This document shows, in pieces, positions 19,593-28,562 of a DNA stretch of 64,000 nt; within the stretch, counting starts at the first letter, position 1; every line of letters starts with the position of its first letter. Below the pieces are notes generated by a model, which was given only the letters and a program-made list of their open reading frames with translations, was not told where the DNA came from and did not search any database. The stretch is from CAIWHR01 sp963786625 (lineage in GTDB: Bacteria > Pseudomonadota > Gammaproteobacteria > Burkholderiales > Casimicrobiaceae): positions 62,001 through 126,000 of the forward strand of contig CAWAZS010000001.1 in the NCBI GenBank assembly GCA_963786625.1, given 5' to 3'. A program made the position numbers and the translations under genes.

Positions 19593-20844
19593 TCACGCGG
19601 TCTCGAGCCGCGCGATGCGGACCGCCGCGGGCGGGTGCGAGTCGTGAAACGCCGAGTAGATCGGATCGGGCGTGAGCGTCGCAGCGTTGTCCTCGTAGAG
19701 CTTCACCAGCGCGCGCACGAGGCTGGCGGCCGAGGCATTGTTCGCGGCGAACGCGTCCGCCTCGAACTCGTGCCGGCGCGAGTAGAGCGAGGCGAGCGGC
19801 GCCAGCACGAAGGTGAATACCGGCAGCGCGAGGAAGAACAGGATCAGCGCCACCCCGGGCCGGTCCGGCGCGCTCGGCACGCCGAGCCCCTCGTAGAACC
19901 ACGGCGATGCGGCGAGCCAGGCGAGCAGGGCGAGGAAGACCAGCGAGAACGCCGCCATCCAGAGCATGCGCTTGAGCACGTGCTTCAGCTTGAAGTGCCC
20001 GAGCTCGTGCGCGAGCACCGCCTCGATCTCGTCCGGCGCGAGCCGCTCGAGCAGGGTGTCGAAGAAGACGATCCGCTTGGCGCGTCCGAACCCGGTGAAA
20101 AAGGCGTTGCCGTGGCTCGACCGCCGCGAGCCGTCCATCACGAACAGTCCGCGGTTCGCGAACCCGCAGCGCGCGAGCAGCGCCTCGATCGCGTCGCGTG
20201 CCGAGCCCGCCGGCAGCGGCGAAAACTTGTTGAACAGCGGCGCGATCACGGTCGGGTAGAGCGCCAGCAGCAGGAACTGGAACGCGATCCACACGGCCCA
20301 CGCCCAGATCCACCACAGCGGCCCGGCGGCACCCATCAGCCACAGCACGAGCGCGGTGAACGGAAGGCCCAGCACGGCGGCGATCAGCGATGCCCTTCGC
20401 GAGGTCGGCCGCCCAGAGCGCGCGCGTCGTCCGGTTGAAGCCGTATCGCGCCTCGATGCCGAAGGTCTGCACGTACGAGAACGGCAGGCCGACGAGACCG
20501 GACAGCACCGCAACCGCCACGATCAGCACGAGGTCGCGGGATAGCCCGCCGAGCGGCAGGACATCCGTCCACGCAACCAGCGCGGCGAGGGCGCCGCCCA
20601 GCGTCAGCGCAAGCAGCACCGCAGCCTCGACCAGCGCCTCGGCGATGCCGAGCCGCGTGCGCGCGGCCGTGTAGTCGGCGGCCTTGCGATGGGCGGCGAG
20701 GCCGACGCGGTCGGCGAACGCGGCAGGCACCGCGTCCCGGTGCGCCGTGACGTGGGCGATGTGCCGCCGGGCGAGCCAGATCCGCAGCGCGAGCGAAATC
20801 GCGAGCGCGGCGACGAAAGCGGCGGTGAAGGCGGATGCGGTCAT
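19593..20844 (-). CDS. M48 family (Ste24-type) membrane zinc metalloprotease (one frameshift)
   Basis: From ATG 20844: several membrane helices, then GIEARYGFNRTTRALWAADLAKG. The frame changes near 20393 and continues to LIAAVLGLPFTALVLW and the zinc motif HELGHFKLKHV (HExxH), with the downstream Glu in RRHEFEADAFA. The span is 1 mod 3, so one inserted base; about 416 residues. Ste24/CAAX-type proteases cleave within or near the inner membrane and may serve membrane-protein quality control. It is divergent from orn, leaving a 75-base promoter gap. Confidence 0.92.
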
Positions 20845-20919
20845 GGCCGAGCCTGCGGCATAACCATTGGGTCGACACAAGTATGCGAGAATGCGCAATC
20901 CATTTTACGCGAATTCACG

Positions 20920-21463
20920 ATGCCCCAAGACGCCAGCCGCCTGATCTGGATCGACATGGAAATGACCGGACTGAAGCCCGACACCGACCGGATCATCGAG
21001 GTGGCACTGGTCGTGACCGACGGCGATCTCAACACGGTCGCCGAAGCGCCGGTCTGGGTCGTGCGTCAGAGCGACGACGTGCTGGCGGGCATGGATTCCT
21101 GGAACCAGGGGACGCACGGCCGGTCGGGCCTGATCGACAAGGTGAAGGCGTCGACGCGGGACGAGGCCGCCGTCGAGGCCGAGGCGCTCGCGTTCCTGCG
21201 CCGAGCACGTGCCGGCCAAGGCATCTCCGATGTGCGGCAATTCGATCTGCCAGGACCGGCGCTTTCTGGCGCGCTGGATGCCGACGCTGGAGGATTATTT
21301 CCACTACCGCCATCTGGACGTCTCGACGCTGAAGGAGCTCGTGCGCCGCTGGAAACCCGATCTGATGAAAGGGATTCCCAAGGAAGGCAAGCACGAGGCG
21401 CTCGCCGACGTCTACGAGTCGATCGCCGAGCTCAAGTACTACCGCGAGCACTTCATCCGGTAA
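20920..21463 (+). CDS. orn: Oligoribonuclease (one frameshift)
   Basis: Start ATG 20920. DEDDh exonuclease motifs: IWIDMEMTGLKPDTDRI (first Asp and Glu) and TLEDYFHYRHLDVSTLKEL, with the C-terminal HEALADVYESIAELKYYREHF containing the final acidic/His region. The frame breaks near 21206, where CGCCGAG should be CGCGAG, after which EHVPAKASPMCGNS follows. The 544-nt span is one base over 181 codons, matching the usual 180 residues. It degrades 2-5-nt RNAs and pGpG; in bacteria that have it, it is normally essential, so this break is almost certainly a sequence error. Confidence 0.95.
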
Positions 21464-21470
21464 TGGCGGT

Positions 21471-21549
21471 ATGGGGTCAGTGTATGTTATCGGAATTGCC
21501 TTTGTTATCTGGCGAAACGGCGCCGTCGGATAACATACACTGACCCCAT
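21471..21549. repeat. 79-bp palindromic element with 21-bp perfect inverted arms
   Basis: The arms at 21471-21491 (ATGGGGTCAG...GTTATC) and 21529-21549 are perfect inverted copies of 21 bp around a 37-base centre. The left arm starts 7 bases after the orn stop. The TGGGGTCAG end sequence is shared with small palindromic elements (REP/MITE type) that are often linked to TnpA-REP or IS transposases in proteobacteria; no transposase is encoded here. The lower G+C of the arms stands out from the surroundings. As RNA it would form a strong hairpin and could also end orn transcription. Confidence 0.75.
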
Positions 21550-21685
21550 TACTCGCATTGCTCGAAGCTTCCGCAGCGTCGACGACGCGCAATGCTGGCG
21601 CGCCCGAAACCGCGCGGCGCGTCGCTCGGACAGGGCGCAGGGGATCCGGCGACTGCATGGTCGCGATTTGCGCGGAGGGCCGTCG

Positions 21686-22273
21686 GTGAGCGTCGTGCGT
21701 CTGCCCGTCAACTACTGCAGCGCCTGCGGCGCCGATCGGATCGAGTTGCGCATTCCGGACGGCGACACGCTGCCGCGCTTCGTCTGCGGGGCATGCGGCG
21801 CGATCCATTACCAGAACCCGAAGGTGGTCGTCGGCTGCCTGCCCGAATGGGAGGACCAGGTGCTGCTGTGCCGGCGTGCGATCGAGCCGCGACACGGGCT
21901 GTGGACGCTGCCCGCGGGCTTTCTCGAAAACGGCGAGACCATCGTCGCGGGCGCGCTCCGCGAGACGCTGGAGGAAGCGAACGCCCGCGTCGCGATCGGC
22001 GAGCTCTACACCGTGATCAGCCTGCCCCACATCAGCCAGATCTACATGGTGTTCCGGGCAAGCCTCGTCGATCTCGATTTCGGTCCCGGGCCGGAGAGCC
22101 TCGAAGTGCGTCTCTTCCGGGAAGAGGAGATTCCCTGGGAGGAAATGGCATTCCGCACGATCGGGCGCACGCTGCGCAACTATTTCGTCGATCGCAGGCT
22201 CGGCCTGTTTCCGACGCGGGTCAGCGCGCTCGAGCGCCGGCTGCCGCGGCCGGATCTGGGCGGCGCGGGCTGA
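21686..22273 (+). CDS. Nudix hydrolase with N-terminal zinc ribbon
   Basis: 195 residues from the GTG at 21686, which has GGAGGG 8 bases upstream; a TTG at 21668 is in frame but lacks a good site. The zinc ribbon has CSACGA and CGACGAIHYQNPK. The Nudix box is GFLENGETIVAGALRETLEEAN (GX5EX7REUXEEXG), near residues 78-100. This arrangement resembles NADH-pyrophosphatase-like and ADP-ribose-type Nudix enzymes. The substrate is not predictable. Intact. Confidence 0.9.
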   Translation: MSVVRLPVNYCSACGADRIELRIPDGDTLPRFVCGACGAIHYQNPKVVVGCLPEWEDQVLLCRRAIEPRHGLWTLPAGFLENGETIVAGALRETLEEANARVAIGELYTVISLPHISQIYMVFRASLVDLDFGPGPESLEVRLFREEEIPWEEMAFRTIGRTLRNYFVDRRLGLFPTRVSALERRLPRPDLGGAG

Positions 22274-22319
22274 CGCCGGCCCCGCAGACTTTCGAGTAGA
22301 ATTCCGGGGCATCAATGCG

Positions 22320-22350
22320 AAGGGCCCGGCGCCGACGGTGCCGGGCCCTT
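22320..22350 (+). other. Strong hairpin in the leader of the TAXI binding-protein gene
   Basis: AAGGGCCCGGC and GCCGGGCCCTT form an 11-bp perfect stem with a 9-base loop, 33 bases before the ATG at 22383 and 47 bases after the Nudix stop. No T-run follows, so it is unlike a standard intrinsic terminator; an mRNA-stabilising 5' hairpin, common before highly expressed binding-protein genes, is possible. Confidence 0.55.
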
Positions 22351-22382
22351 GGACACGACCCACGACCTATCTGGAGGACTGG

Positions 22383-23366
22383 ATGCACACCCTGCGCACA
22401 CCGTACGCAAGGCTCGCCGTCATCGCGGCCGCCGCCGCGGCATTCGGGCTCGCACTGCCCGCCGTCGCGCAACAGCAGAACCGGATCTCGATCACGACCG
22501 GCGGCACCGGGGGCGTCTATTACCCGATGGGCGGCGGCATGGCCAACATCCTGTCCAAGTACGTACCCGGCCTGCAGGCGACCGCCGAAGTGACCGGCGG
22601 CTCCGTCGACAACCTGAAGCTCGTCAATGCCGGCAAGTCCGAGGTCGCGTTCTCGATGGCCGATGCCGGCTGGGAAGCGTACCAGGGCATCGACAAGTTC
22701 AAGGACAACAAGGTCCCCGTCCGGACGCTGATGGTGCTCTATCCCAACAAGATGCACGTGGTGACGATCGAGGGCACCGGCATCGGCAAGCTGGCCGATC
22801 TCAAGGGCAAGCGGGTGTCGACGGGCTCCGCCGGCAGCGGCACCGAGATCATGGCGTTTCGCGTGCTCGAGGCCGCCGGCATCGACGGCAAGAAGGACAT
22901 CAAGCAGGAGCGGCTCGGCGTCGCGGAGTCGGTCAACGCGATGAAGGATCGCAAGATCGATGCCTTCTTCTGGGTCGGAGGCCTGCCCACGGCCGCCGTC
23001 ACCGATCTCGCGGCCACGCCGGGCATCAAGATCAAGCTGATCGACCACGACGAGGTCGTCGACGCGATGAACAAGAAATACGGGCCGCTCTACGTGAAGG
23101 GCGTCATCCCGGCCGGCACCTACGGCGGGCAGGACAAGCCCAATGCCGAGGTCGACGTCTGGAACATCCTCGTGGCCAGCGACAAGATGAGCGATGCGAT
23201 GGCCTACAGCATCGTCAAGACGCTGTTCGAGAAGAAGCCCGAGCTGGTCGCCGTGCACAAGGAGGCGCAGAACATCGAGCTCAAGAGCCAGGCGCTGGGC
23301 ACGCCGATCCCGTTCCATCCGGGCGCGAAGAAGTACTACGCGGAGCAGGGCATCAAGGTCAACTGA
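22383..23366 (+). CDS. TAXI-family TRAP transporter substrate-binding protein
   Basis: 327 residues from ATG 22383 (RBS CTGGAGG 6 bases upstream). Signal peptide (LAVIAAAAAAFGLALPAVAQ). TAXI signature: ISITTGGTGGVYYPMGGGMAN at the mature N-terminus; further conserved blocks VTGGSVDNLKL, RVSTGSAGSGTE and YGPLYVKGVIPAGTY. It binds a solute in the periplasm for the TRAP permease at 23959; the two are separated only by a minus-strand DUF302 gene. TAXI proteins have been linked to dicarboxylates or glutamate-like solutes, but no substrate can be read from the sequence. Confidence 0.95.
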   Translation: MHTLRTPYARLAVIAAAAAAFGLALPAVAQQQNRISITTGGTGGVYYPMGGGMANILSKYVPGLQATAEVTGGSVDNLKLVNAGKSEVAFSMADAGWEAYQGIDKFKDNKVPVRTLMVLYPNKMHVVTIEGTGIGKLADLKGKRVSTGSAGSGTEIMAFRVLEAAGIDGKKDIKQERLGVAESVNAMKDRKIDAFFWVGGLPTAAVTDLAATPGIKIKLIDHDEVVDAMNKKYGPLYVKGVIPAGTYGGQDKPNAEVDVWNILVASDKMSDAMAYSIVKTLFEKKPELVAVHKEAQNIELKSQALGTPIPFHPGAKKYYAEQGIKVN

Positions 23367-23433
23367 CCGCAGCCCTCGCGCGGCATCCGGTCCCGGCGCG
23401 CGCAGCGATCGTGGCGCGCGCCGCCGGGGCGGC

Positions 23434-23826
23434 TCAGAGCGCGTCCATCACCCGCCGCAGCCGCTCCCGCACTTCGTTGGCGAGCGGCTCGACTTCGGGC
23501 CGGCCGACGAGCTCGAACATCGGCCGCGGATCCATGAACTCGACGTGGACCGCGCCGGTGGCATCCTCCCGCACGACGACGTTGCACGGCATGAGGAGCC
23601 CGATCGACGGTTCCGCGTCGAGCGCCTGGGCGGCGAACGGAGGATTGCAGGCTCCGAGGATCCGATAGGGCGGCATGTCGCGCCCGAGCTTCTTCTTCAG
23701 CGTCGCCGCGACGTCGATTTCCGTCAGCACGCCGAAGCCTTCCTTCGCGAGCTCCGCGGCGACCGACGCCAGCGCCGCCGCGAACGGCTGCGTCACGCGC
23801 TTCCCGAATCCGTAACGGTTCTGCAT
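23434..23826 (-). CDS. DUF302-domain protein
   Basis: 130 residues, intact. Conserved DUF302 blocks: EGFGVLTEIDVAATLKKKLG and YRILGACNPPFAAQALDAEPSIGLLMPCNVVVRED, visible as RILGACNPPFA and IGLLMPCNVVV. There is no signal peptide or membrane helix. DUF302 proteins are widespread and of unknown function. It lies on the opposite strand between the TAXI binding protein and permease genes, so it is not part of their operon. Confidence 0.88.
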   Translation of the reverse strand: MQNRYGFGKRVTQPFAAALASVAAELAKEGFGVLTEIDVAATLKKKLGRDMPPYRILGACNPPFAAQALDAEPSIGLLMPCNVVVREDATGAVHVEFMDPRPMFELVGRPEVEPLANEVRERLRRVMDAL

Positions 23827-23958
23827 GGGATCACTCCATTGGCCAGAGTCGGTCAGGTTAGCATCGCGGCCCGGGGGGCTCCGTGACCTGCGTCACACGG
23901 CGCGCGAAACGCGGCCCCCGTGCTACGCTAGGCGCGTCGCAATGGGCAGGGAGCACCC

Positions 23959-25953
23959 GTGACGACGGAGCCCGAACGCCCGGCCGAGACACCGCCACCC
24001 GAGCCGCAGGTCAGCGAGGAACGGCTCCGGCAGGCCGAGCATTACATCGAGGAGGAGGAGGGCGCCACCAACCGCTATCGCGGCTGGCTCGCCCGCTTTG
24101 CGACCGTGCTGCTCGCCGGCATGTCGCTGTTCCATCTCTACGCGGCCGTCGAGATCGTCCCGGCGCAGGTCCTGCGTCCCGTGCATGTCGGGTGGACGCT
24201 GCTGCTCGTCTTCCTGCTCTTCCCGATCGCCGCCCGGTACCGCAACCGGCTGATGTGGTGGGACGTCGTCTGCGCTGCGCTCGGCGTGGCGACGATCGTC
24301 CATCTGCTCGCCGGCGGCGACGACGTCTGGGACCGCAACACGCTGCCGAGCCAGACCGACGTCTTCTTTGGCGTGATCTTCGTGCTGCTCGTGCTGGAGG
24401 CGGTGCGGCGCACGTCCGGCTGGATCATGCTGTTCGTGATCGGGGCGTTCCTCGCCTACGGCTTCCTCGGTCCGTGGCTGCCCGGGCAGTGGACGCACCG
24501 CGGCTACGACGTGGCCAGCCTGTCGGGGTTCATGTACCAGACGCTCGAAGGCATCTTCGGCACGGCGGTCGACGTGTCGTCGTCGCTCATCATCCTGTTC
24601 ACCATCTACGGCGCCTTCCTGCAGCAATCGGGCGCGGGCAAGTTCTATCTGGACTGGAGCTTCGCGGCGATGGGCAGCCGGCACAGCGGCGCCGGGCGCA
24701 CGGTGGTGCTGGCGTCGTTCCTGCTGGGCGGACCCTCGGGCTCGGGCGTGGCGACGACGGTGACGATCGGCTCGGTCGCCTACCCGATGCTGCAGCGGGC
24801 GGGCTACGGCGCAGAAGCTGCGGGCGGCCTGCTGGCGGCCGGGGGCCTGGGCGCGATCATCTCGCCCCCGGTGCTGGGCGCCGCCGCTTTCCTCATTGCC
24901 GAGTTCCTGAAGATCGGCTACCTCGACGTGCTGCTGATGGCGACGGTGCCCACGCTGCTGTACTACCTGTCGCTGTTCCTCATGGTCGAGTTCGACACCC
25001 GCAGGTTCGGAATGCCCGATGTGGCCACGGCCGTCGAGGGCCAGCTCGCGCTGCTGACCAAGCGCTACTGGTACCACTTCGTGTCGCTCATCGCGATCGT
25101 CGCATTCATGGTCTGGGGCTTCTCGCCGATGCTCGCGGTGTTCTGGGCGACGGTGGTCACGTTCGCGGTGTCGTTCCTGCGCCGCGATACGGCGATGGGG
25201 TGGCGCAAGGTCGTCGACGCGCTGCGCGACGGCTCGGGCCAGGTGCTGAACGTCGCTGCCACCTGCGCCGCCGCCGGGATCATCGTCGGCGTGGTCGCCA
25301 AGACCGGCCTCGGCCTCAAGTTCAGCGCGATCGTCATCGCCTACGCGGGAGGCAGCCTGTTCCTGACCGCGCTGTATACGGCGCTGATCGTGTGGGTCAT
25401 CGGCCTCGCCGTTCCGGTGACGGCGAGCTACATCATCTGCGCGGTGATCGCCGCGCCGGCGCTGATCAAGCTCGGCGTGCCGGACTTCGCGGCGCACATG
25501 TTCATCTTCTACTACGCGGTGCTCTCCGAGGTGTCGCCGCCGACCGCGCTGTCGCCGTTCGCGGCAGCGGCGATCACCGGCGGCGACCCGTACCGGACGA
25601 CGCTGCAGGCGTGGAAGTACACGCTGCCCGCGTTCGTGGTGCCGTTCGTCTTCGTCCTCGATCCATCCGGGGTCGGGCTGCTGCTCAAGCTGCCGAAGGA
25701 CGGCTCGTGGCTGCACGTGGCCTGGATCGCGTTCACCGCCTGCGTCGGCATTGCCGCGCTGGCGGCCGGCGCGCAGGGGTGGCTGCTGCGCGCCTGCGGC
25801 CGGGTCGAGCGCTGGGTGCTCGTTGCCTGCGGCCTGCTGCTCGTCTACCCGGCGCCGGCGGCCGACGTGGCCGGTCTCGCCGGGGTCACCCTGATCGTCG
25901 CGCTGCAATGGTTTACGCGGCGGCGCGCCCGACCCGCCCGGGCAGGCGGGTGA
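23959..25953 (+). CDS. TRAP transporter fused permease (DctQ-DctM type, TAXI class)
   Basis: 664 residues, intact. After a soluble acidic N-terminus (to about residue 45) come about 4 small-subunit helices, then the large subunit with more than ten helices, including the conserved LGGPSGSGVATTVTIGSVAYP (near residue 255; listed as LLGGPSGSGVATTVTIGS) and AIISPPVLGAAAFLIAEF. It is the fused TRAP permease that pairs with TAXI binding proteins and uses an ion gradient, usually Na+, to import the solute. It sits 102 bases before the mmdA-type gene, suggesting the imported acid may feed the decarboxylase. Confidence 0.94.
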   Translation: MTTEPERPAETPPPEPQVSEERLRQAEHYIEEEEGATNRYRGWLARFATVLLAGMSLFHLYAAVEIVPAQVLRPVHVGWTLLLVFLLFPIAARYRNRLMWWDVVCAALGVATIVHLLAGGDDVWDRNTLPSQTDVFFGVIFVLLVLEAVRRTSGWIMLFVIGAFLAYGFLGPWLPGQWTHRGYDVASLSGFMYQTLEGIFGTAVDVSSSLIILFTIYGAFLQQSGAGKFYLDWSFAAMGSRHSGAGRTVVLASFLLGGPSGSGVATTVTIGSVAYPMLQRAGYGAEAAGGLLAAGGLGAIISPPVLGAAAFLIAEFLKIGYLDVLLMATVPTLLYYLSLFLMVEFDTRRFGMPDVATAVEGQLALLTKRYWYHFVSLIAIVAFMVWGFSPMLAVFWATVVTFAVSFLRRDTAMGWRKVVDALRDGSGQVLNVAATCAAAGIIVGVVAKTGLGLKFSAIVIAYAGGSLFLTALYTALIVWVIGLAVPVTASYIICAVIAAPALIKLGVPDFAAHMFIFYYAVLSEVSPPTALSPFAAAAITGGDPYRTTLQAWKYTLPAFVVPFVFVLDPSGVGLLLKLPKDGSWLHVAWIAFTACVGIAALAAGAQGWLLRACGRVERWVLVACGLLLVYPAPAADVAGLAGVTLIVALQWFTRRRARPARAGG

Positions 25954-26055
25954 ACGGCGCCCGCTAGCGAATTCCGGTGGCGCTCCGGCGTCGCCCGGTG
26001 GTATATACGGCGCGACGGGTCGGAAAAAGCCCGGCGGTCGGACGGGGAGGCAGGG

Positions 26056-27613
26056 ATGGCGGAAGGGACGACGGGCGACCAACTCGCGACGCTGCGCGAA
26101 ATGCGCAGCCGCGCCGTGCTGGGCGGCGGCGAGCAACGGATCGCGCAGCAGCACGCGCGGGGCAGGCTGACCGCGCGCGAGCGGCTCGCGCTGCTCCTCG
26201 ATCAGGATTCGTTCCAGGAGTTCGGCGCGCTCGCGACCCACAACGTCACCGAGTTCGGCCTCGACAAGCAGCGCTTTCCCGGCGACGGCATCGTCACGGG
26301 CTTCGGCAAGGTCAACGGCCGGCGCGTCGCGGTGTTCGCGCAGGACTTCACGGTGCTCGGCGGCTCGTTCTCGGAAGTCCAGTCGCACAAGATCTGCCGG
26401 ATCCAGGATCTGGCGCTGCAGAGCGGCATCCCGCTGATCGGCCTCAACGACTCGGGCGGCGCGCGCATCCAGGAGGGCGTGCGCAGCCTTGCCGCGTACG
26501 GCGAGGTGTTCGTGCGCAACGTGATGGCCTCCGGCGTGATCCCGCAGATCTCGCTGATCCTCGGCCCCTGCGCGGGCGGCGCCGTGTATTCGCCGGCCCT
26601 GACCGACTTCGTGATCATGGCCTCGGACAGCTCGATGTTCCTGACCGGACCCGACGTGATCAGGACGGTGACCGGCGAGGACGTGACCGCCCAGTCGCTC
26701 GGCGGCGCGCACGTGCACGCGGGTCGCAGCGGCGTTGCGCATCTCGCGACCGACACCGAGATCGCCGGCGTCGACGCCGTCAAGCGGCTGCTCTCGTATC
26801 TGCCGCAGAACAACAACGAGGACCCCCCGCCCATCGTCCCCCATGACCCGCCCGATCGCATGGACGAGGCGCTCAACTCGATCATCCCGAGCGTGGAAAG
26901 CGAGCCGTACGACATCCGCGACGTGATCGCGATGGTTTTCGACGAGGGCAGCTTCATGGAGCTGCACCCCGAGTACGCGCCCAACGCGGTCGTGGGTTAC
27001 GCGCGCCTCGACGGCAACTCGATCGGGATCGTGGCGAACCAGCCGGCGTACATGTCCGGCGCGCTCAACATCGACGCCTCGGACAAGATTTCGCGCTTCA
27101 TCCGCATCTGCGATGCCTTCAACATCCCGCTCGTCACGTTCGTCGACTGTCCCGGGCTTCCTGCCCGGCGTCGACCAGGAGTACGGCGGGGTCATCCGTC
27201 ACGGCGCGAAGATCATCTATGCCTACTGCGAGGCGACGGTGCCCAAGATCTCGCTGGTGACGCGGAAGGCGATGGGCGGCGCGTATGTGGCGATGTGCAG
27301 CAAGCAGATGCGCACCGACCTCGCCTTCGCCTGGCCGACCGCGCAGATCGCCGTGATGGGCGCCGAGCCGGCGGTGCGCGTGCTCTATCGCAACGACGTG
27401 CAGAACGCGCCGGACCCGGCGGCGCGCGAGCGCGAGCTGATCGCCTACTACCGCGATCAGTTCTTCAATCCGTACCGCGCCGCGGACGTGGGCCAGATCG
27501 ACGAGGTCATCGAGCCCCGCGAGACGCGCCCGCGCCTCATCCGCGCGATGGAAGTGCTGCGCACGAAGGTGCAGGAGAACCCGCCCAAGAAGCACGGGCT
27601 GGGCCCGACCTAA
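26056..27613 (+). CDS. mmdA: Carboxyltransferase subunit of a Na+-pumping acyl-CoA decarboxylase, MmdA type (one frameshift)
   Basis: About 518 residues of the acyl-CoA carboxyltransferase (crotonase-like) family: GLNDSGGARIQEGVRSLAAYGEVF (first oxyanion region) and the C-terminal GAKIIYAYCEATVPKISLVTRKAMGGAYVAMCSK. RBS GGGGAGGCAGGG before ATG 26056. The frame breaks near 27160, an extra G in CCCGGG, and resumes at PGFLPGVDQEYGGV. It resembles both propionyl-CoA carboxylase beta and methylmalonyl-CoA decarboxylase alpha subunits; the following OadG-like, biotin-carrier and OadB-like genes decide for the decarboxylase pump. The acyl-CoA substrate (methylmalonyl, malonyl or other) is not certain. 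Confidence 0.85.
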
Positions 27614-27647
27614 CGGCACGCCGGTCTCGATCGATCGCGGAGGCGCA

Positions 27648-28055
27648 ATGGAGAATCTCGGCTGGGGCCTGCAGATCACCGTGCTCGGCATGGGTGCCGT
27701 GTTCGGCCTCCTGGCGCTGCTGTGGGGCGTGCTGACCCTCGTCATGCGCTTCGACCGCCCCGTGGCCGCGCCGGGTGCCGCGCCCTCCGACACGACCGCG
27801 ACGACGGCACCGGGCGAAGCTGGCGATGACGCGCCCGCCGGGACGCCGCAACTCTCCGTGCATCGGGTCGACGGCATGGATGCGGACCTGATCGCCGCGA
27901 TCGTCGTTGCGACGCTGGCGCACAGCGCCAGACGGCGGCAGGAGGCGGCCCCGGCGATGCGCAGCTACTTGCCGGGCAGCCTGCTCTACGCCTCGCGCTG
28001 GCTGGCGAGCGGGCGAATGCGGCAGAACACGAGGTGGGTGCGAGGGGGACGGTGA
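27648..28055 (+). CDS. mmdD: OadG/MmdD-like gamma/delta subunit of the decarboxylase pump
   Basis: 135 residues. One N-terminal membrane helix (WGLQITVLGMGAVFGLLALLWGVLTL, part shown), then an Ala/Thr/Pro-rich linker and a C-terminal cytoplasmic segment (LIAAIVVATLAHSARRRQE). This is the form of OadG and MmdD, which anchor and help assemble the carboxyltransferase with the beta subunit. RBS GGAGG before ATG 27648. Its stop overlaps the biotin-carrier start (TGATG). Sequence identity within this family is low, so the call rests on topology and position. Confidence 0.78.
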   Translation: MENLGWGLQITVLGMGAVFGLLALLWGVLTLVMRFDRPVAAPGAAPSDTTATTAPGEAGDDAPAGTPQLSVHRVDGMDADLIAAIVVATLAHSARRRQEAAPAMRSYLPGSLLYASRWLASGRMRQNTRWVRGGR

Positions 28056-28559
28056 TGCGGCGCTACATCGTCGACATCAGTGGCCGCGACCTTCGCGATC
28101 GACATCGAGGAGCTTGCCGCCGACCGGTTCAACGTCGTCGTCGACGGCGAGACCTACGAGGTGCAGCTTTCGGGCGACGAGGATCTGCCGGACGTAGCGG
28201 TCACGTCGCTGCCCGCGCCTGCGCGCAGCGGCGCCGCCGGCCAGGCGCCGGCGGAGTCGGCCGCGCCGCCCGTGCGCAAGGCCGCCACGCCGCGCGCGGC
28301 GGCGTCGCAACCTGCGGCGCGCAGGGCAACCGGCGGCGGCACCGGCACGCTCTCGGCGCCGATGCCCGGGGTCATTCTCGCTATCGCCGTGAAGCCCGGC
28401 GACACCGTGGCGCGCGGGCAGGAGGTCGCCGTGCTCGAGGCGATGAAGATGCAGAACAGCATCAAGTCGCCGCGCGCCGGCACGATTGCCGAGGTGTGCG
28501 TGGCCGCCGGCCAGGCCGTCGGCCACGGCGATGCGATCGTCCGGTTCGCGGAGGGCTAG
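28055..28559 (+). CDS. mmdC: Biotin carrier subunit, MmdC type (one frameshift)
   Basis: ATG 28055 overlaps the upstream stop. The N-terminus MRRYIVDISGR continues as TFAIDIEELAADRFNVVVDG after removal of one G near 28083 (CGCGACC should be CGCACC). A Pro/Ala-rich linker leads to the biotinyl domain with the biotin attachment motif VLEAMKMQNSIKS near residue 132 and GTGTLSAPMPGVIL. About 167 residues; the span is 1 mod 3. The biotinyl-Lys carries CO2 from the carboxyltransferase to the membrane beta subunit. A biotin ligase elsewhere must modify it. Confidence 0.88.
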
Positions 28560-28562
28560 GCG

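Noticed and set aside
20920..21463. Programmed ribosomal frameshifting in orn
   Set aside because: No slippery heptamer or downstream structure is seen, the required shift is a simple one-base insertion, and many unrelated genes show the same type of break.
21471..21549. A full insertion sequence after orn
   Set aside because: Only 79 bp with palindromic arms; there is no transposase frame inside.
23923..27195. A 1090-codon minus-strand open frame across the TRAP permease and mmdA genes
   Set aside because: It is antisense to two well-conserved genes, has low-complexity Arg/His-rich translation and no RBS or family match.
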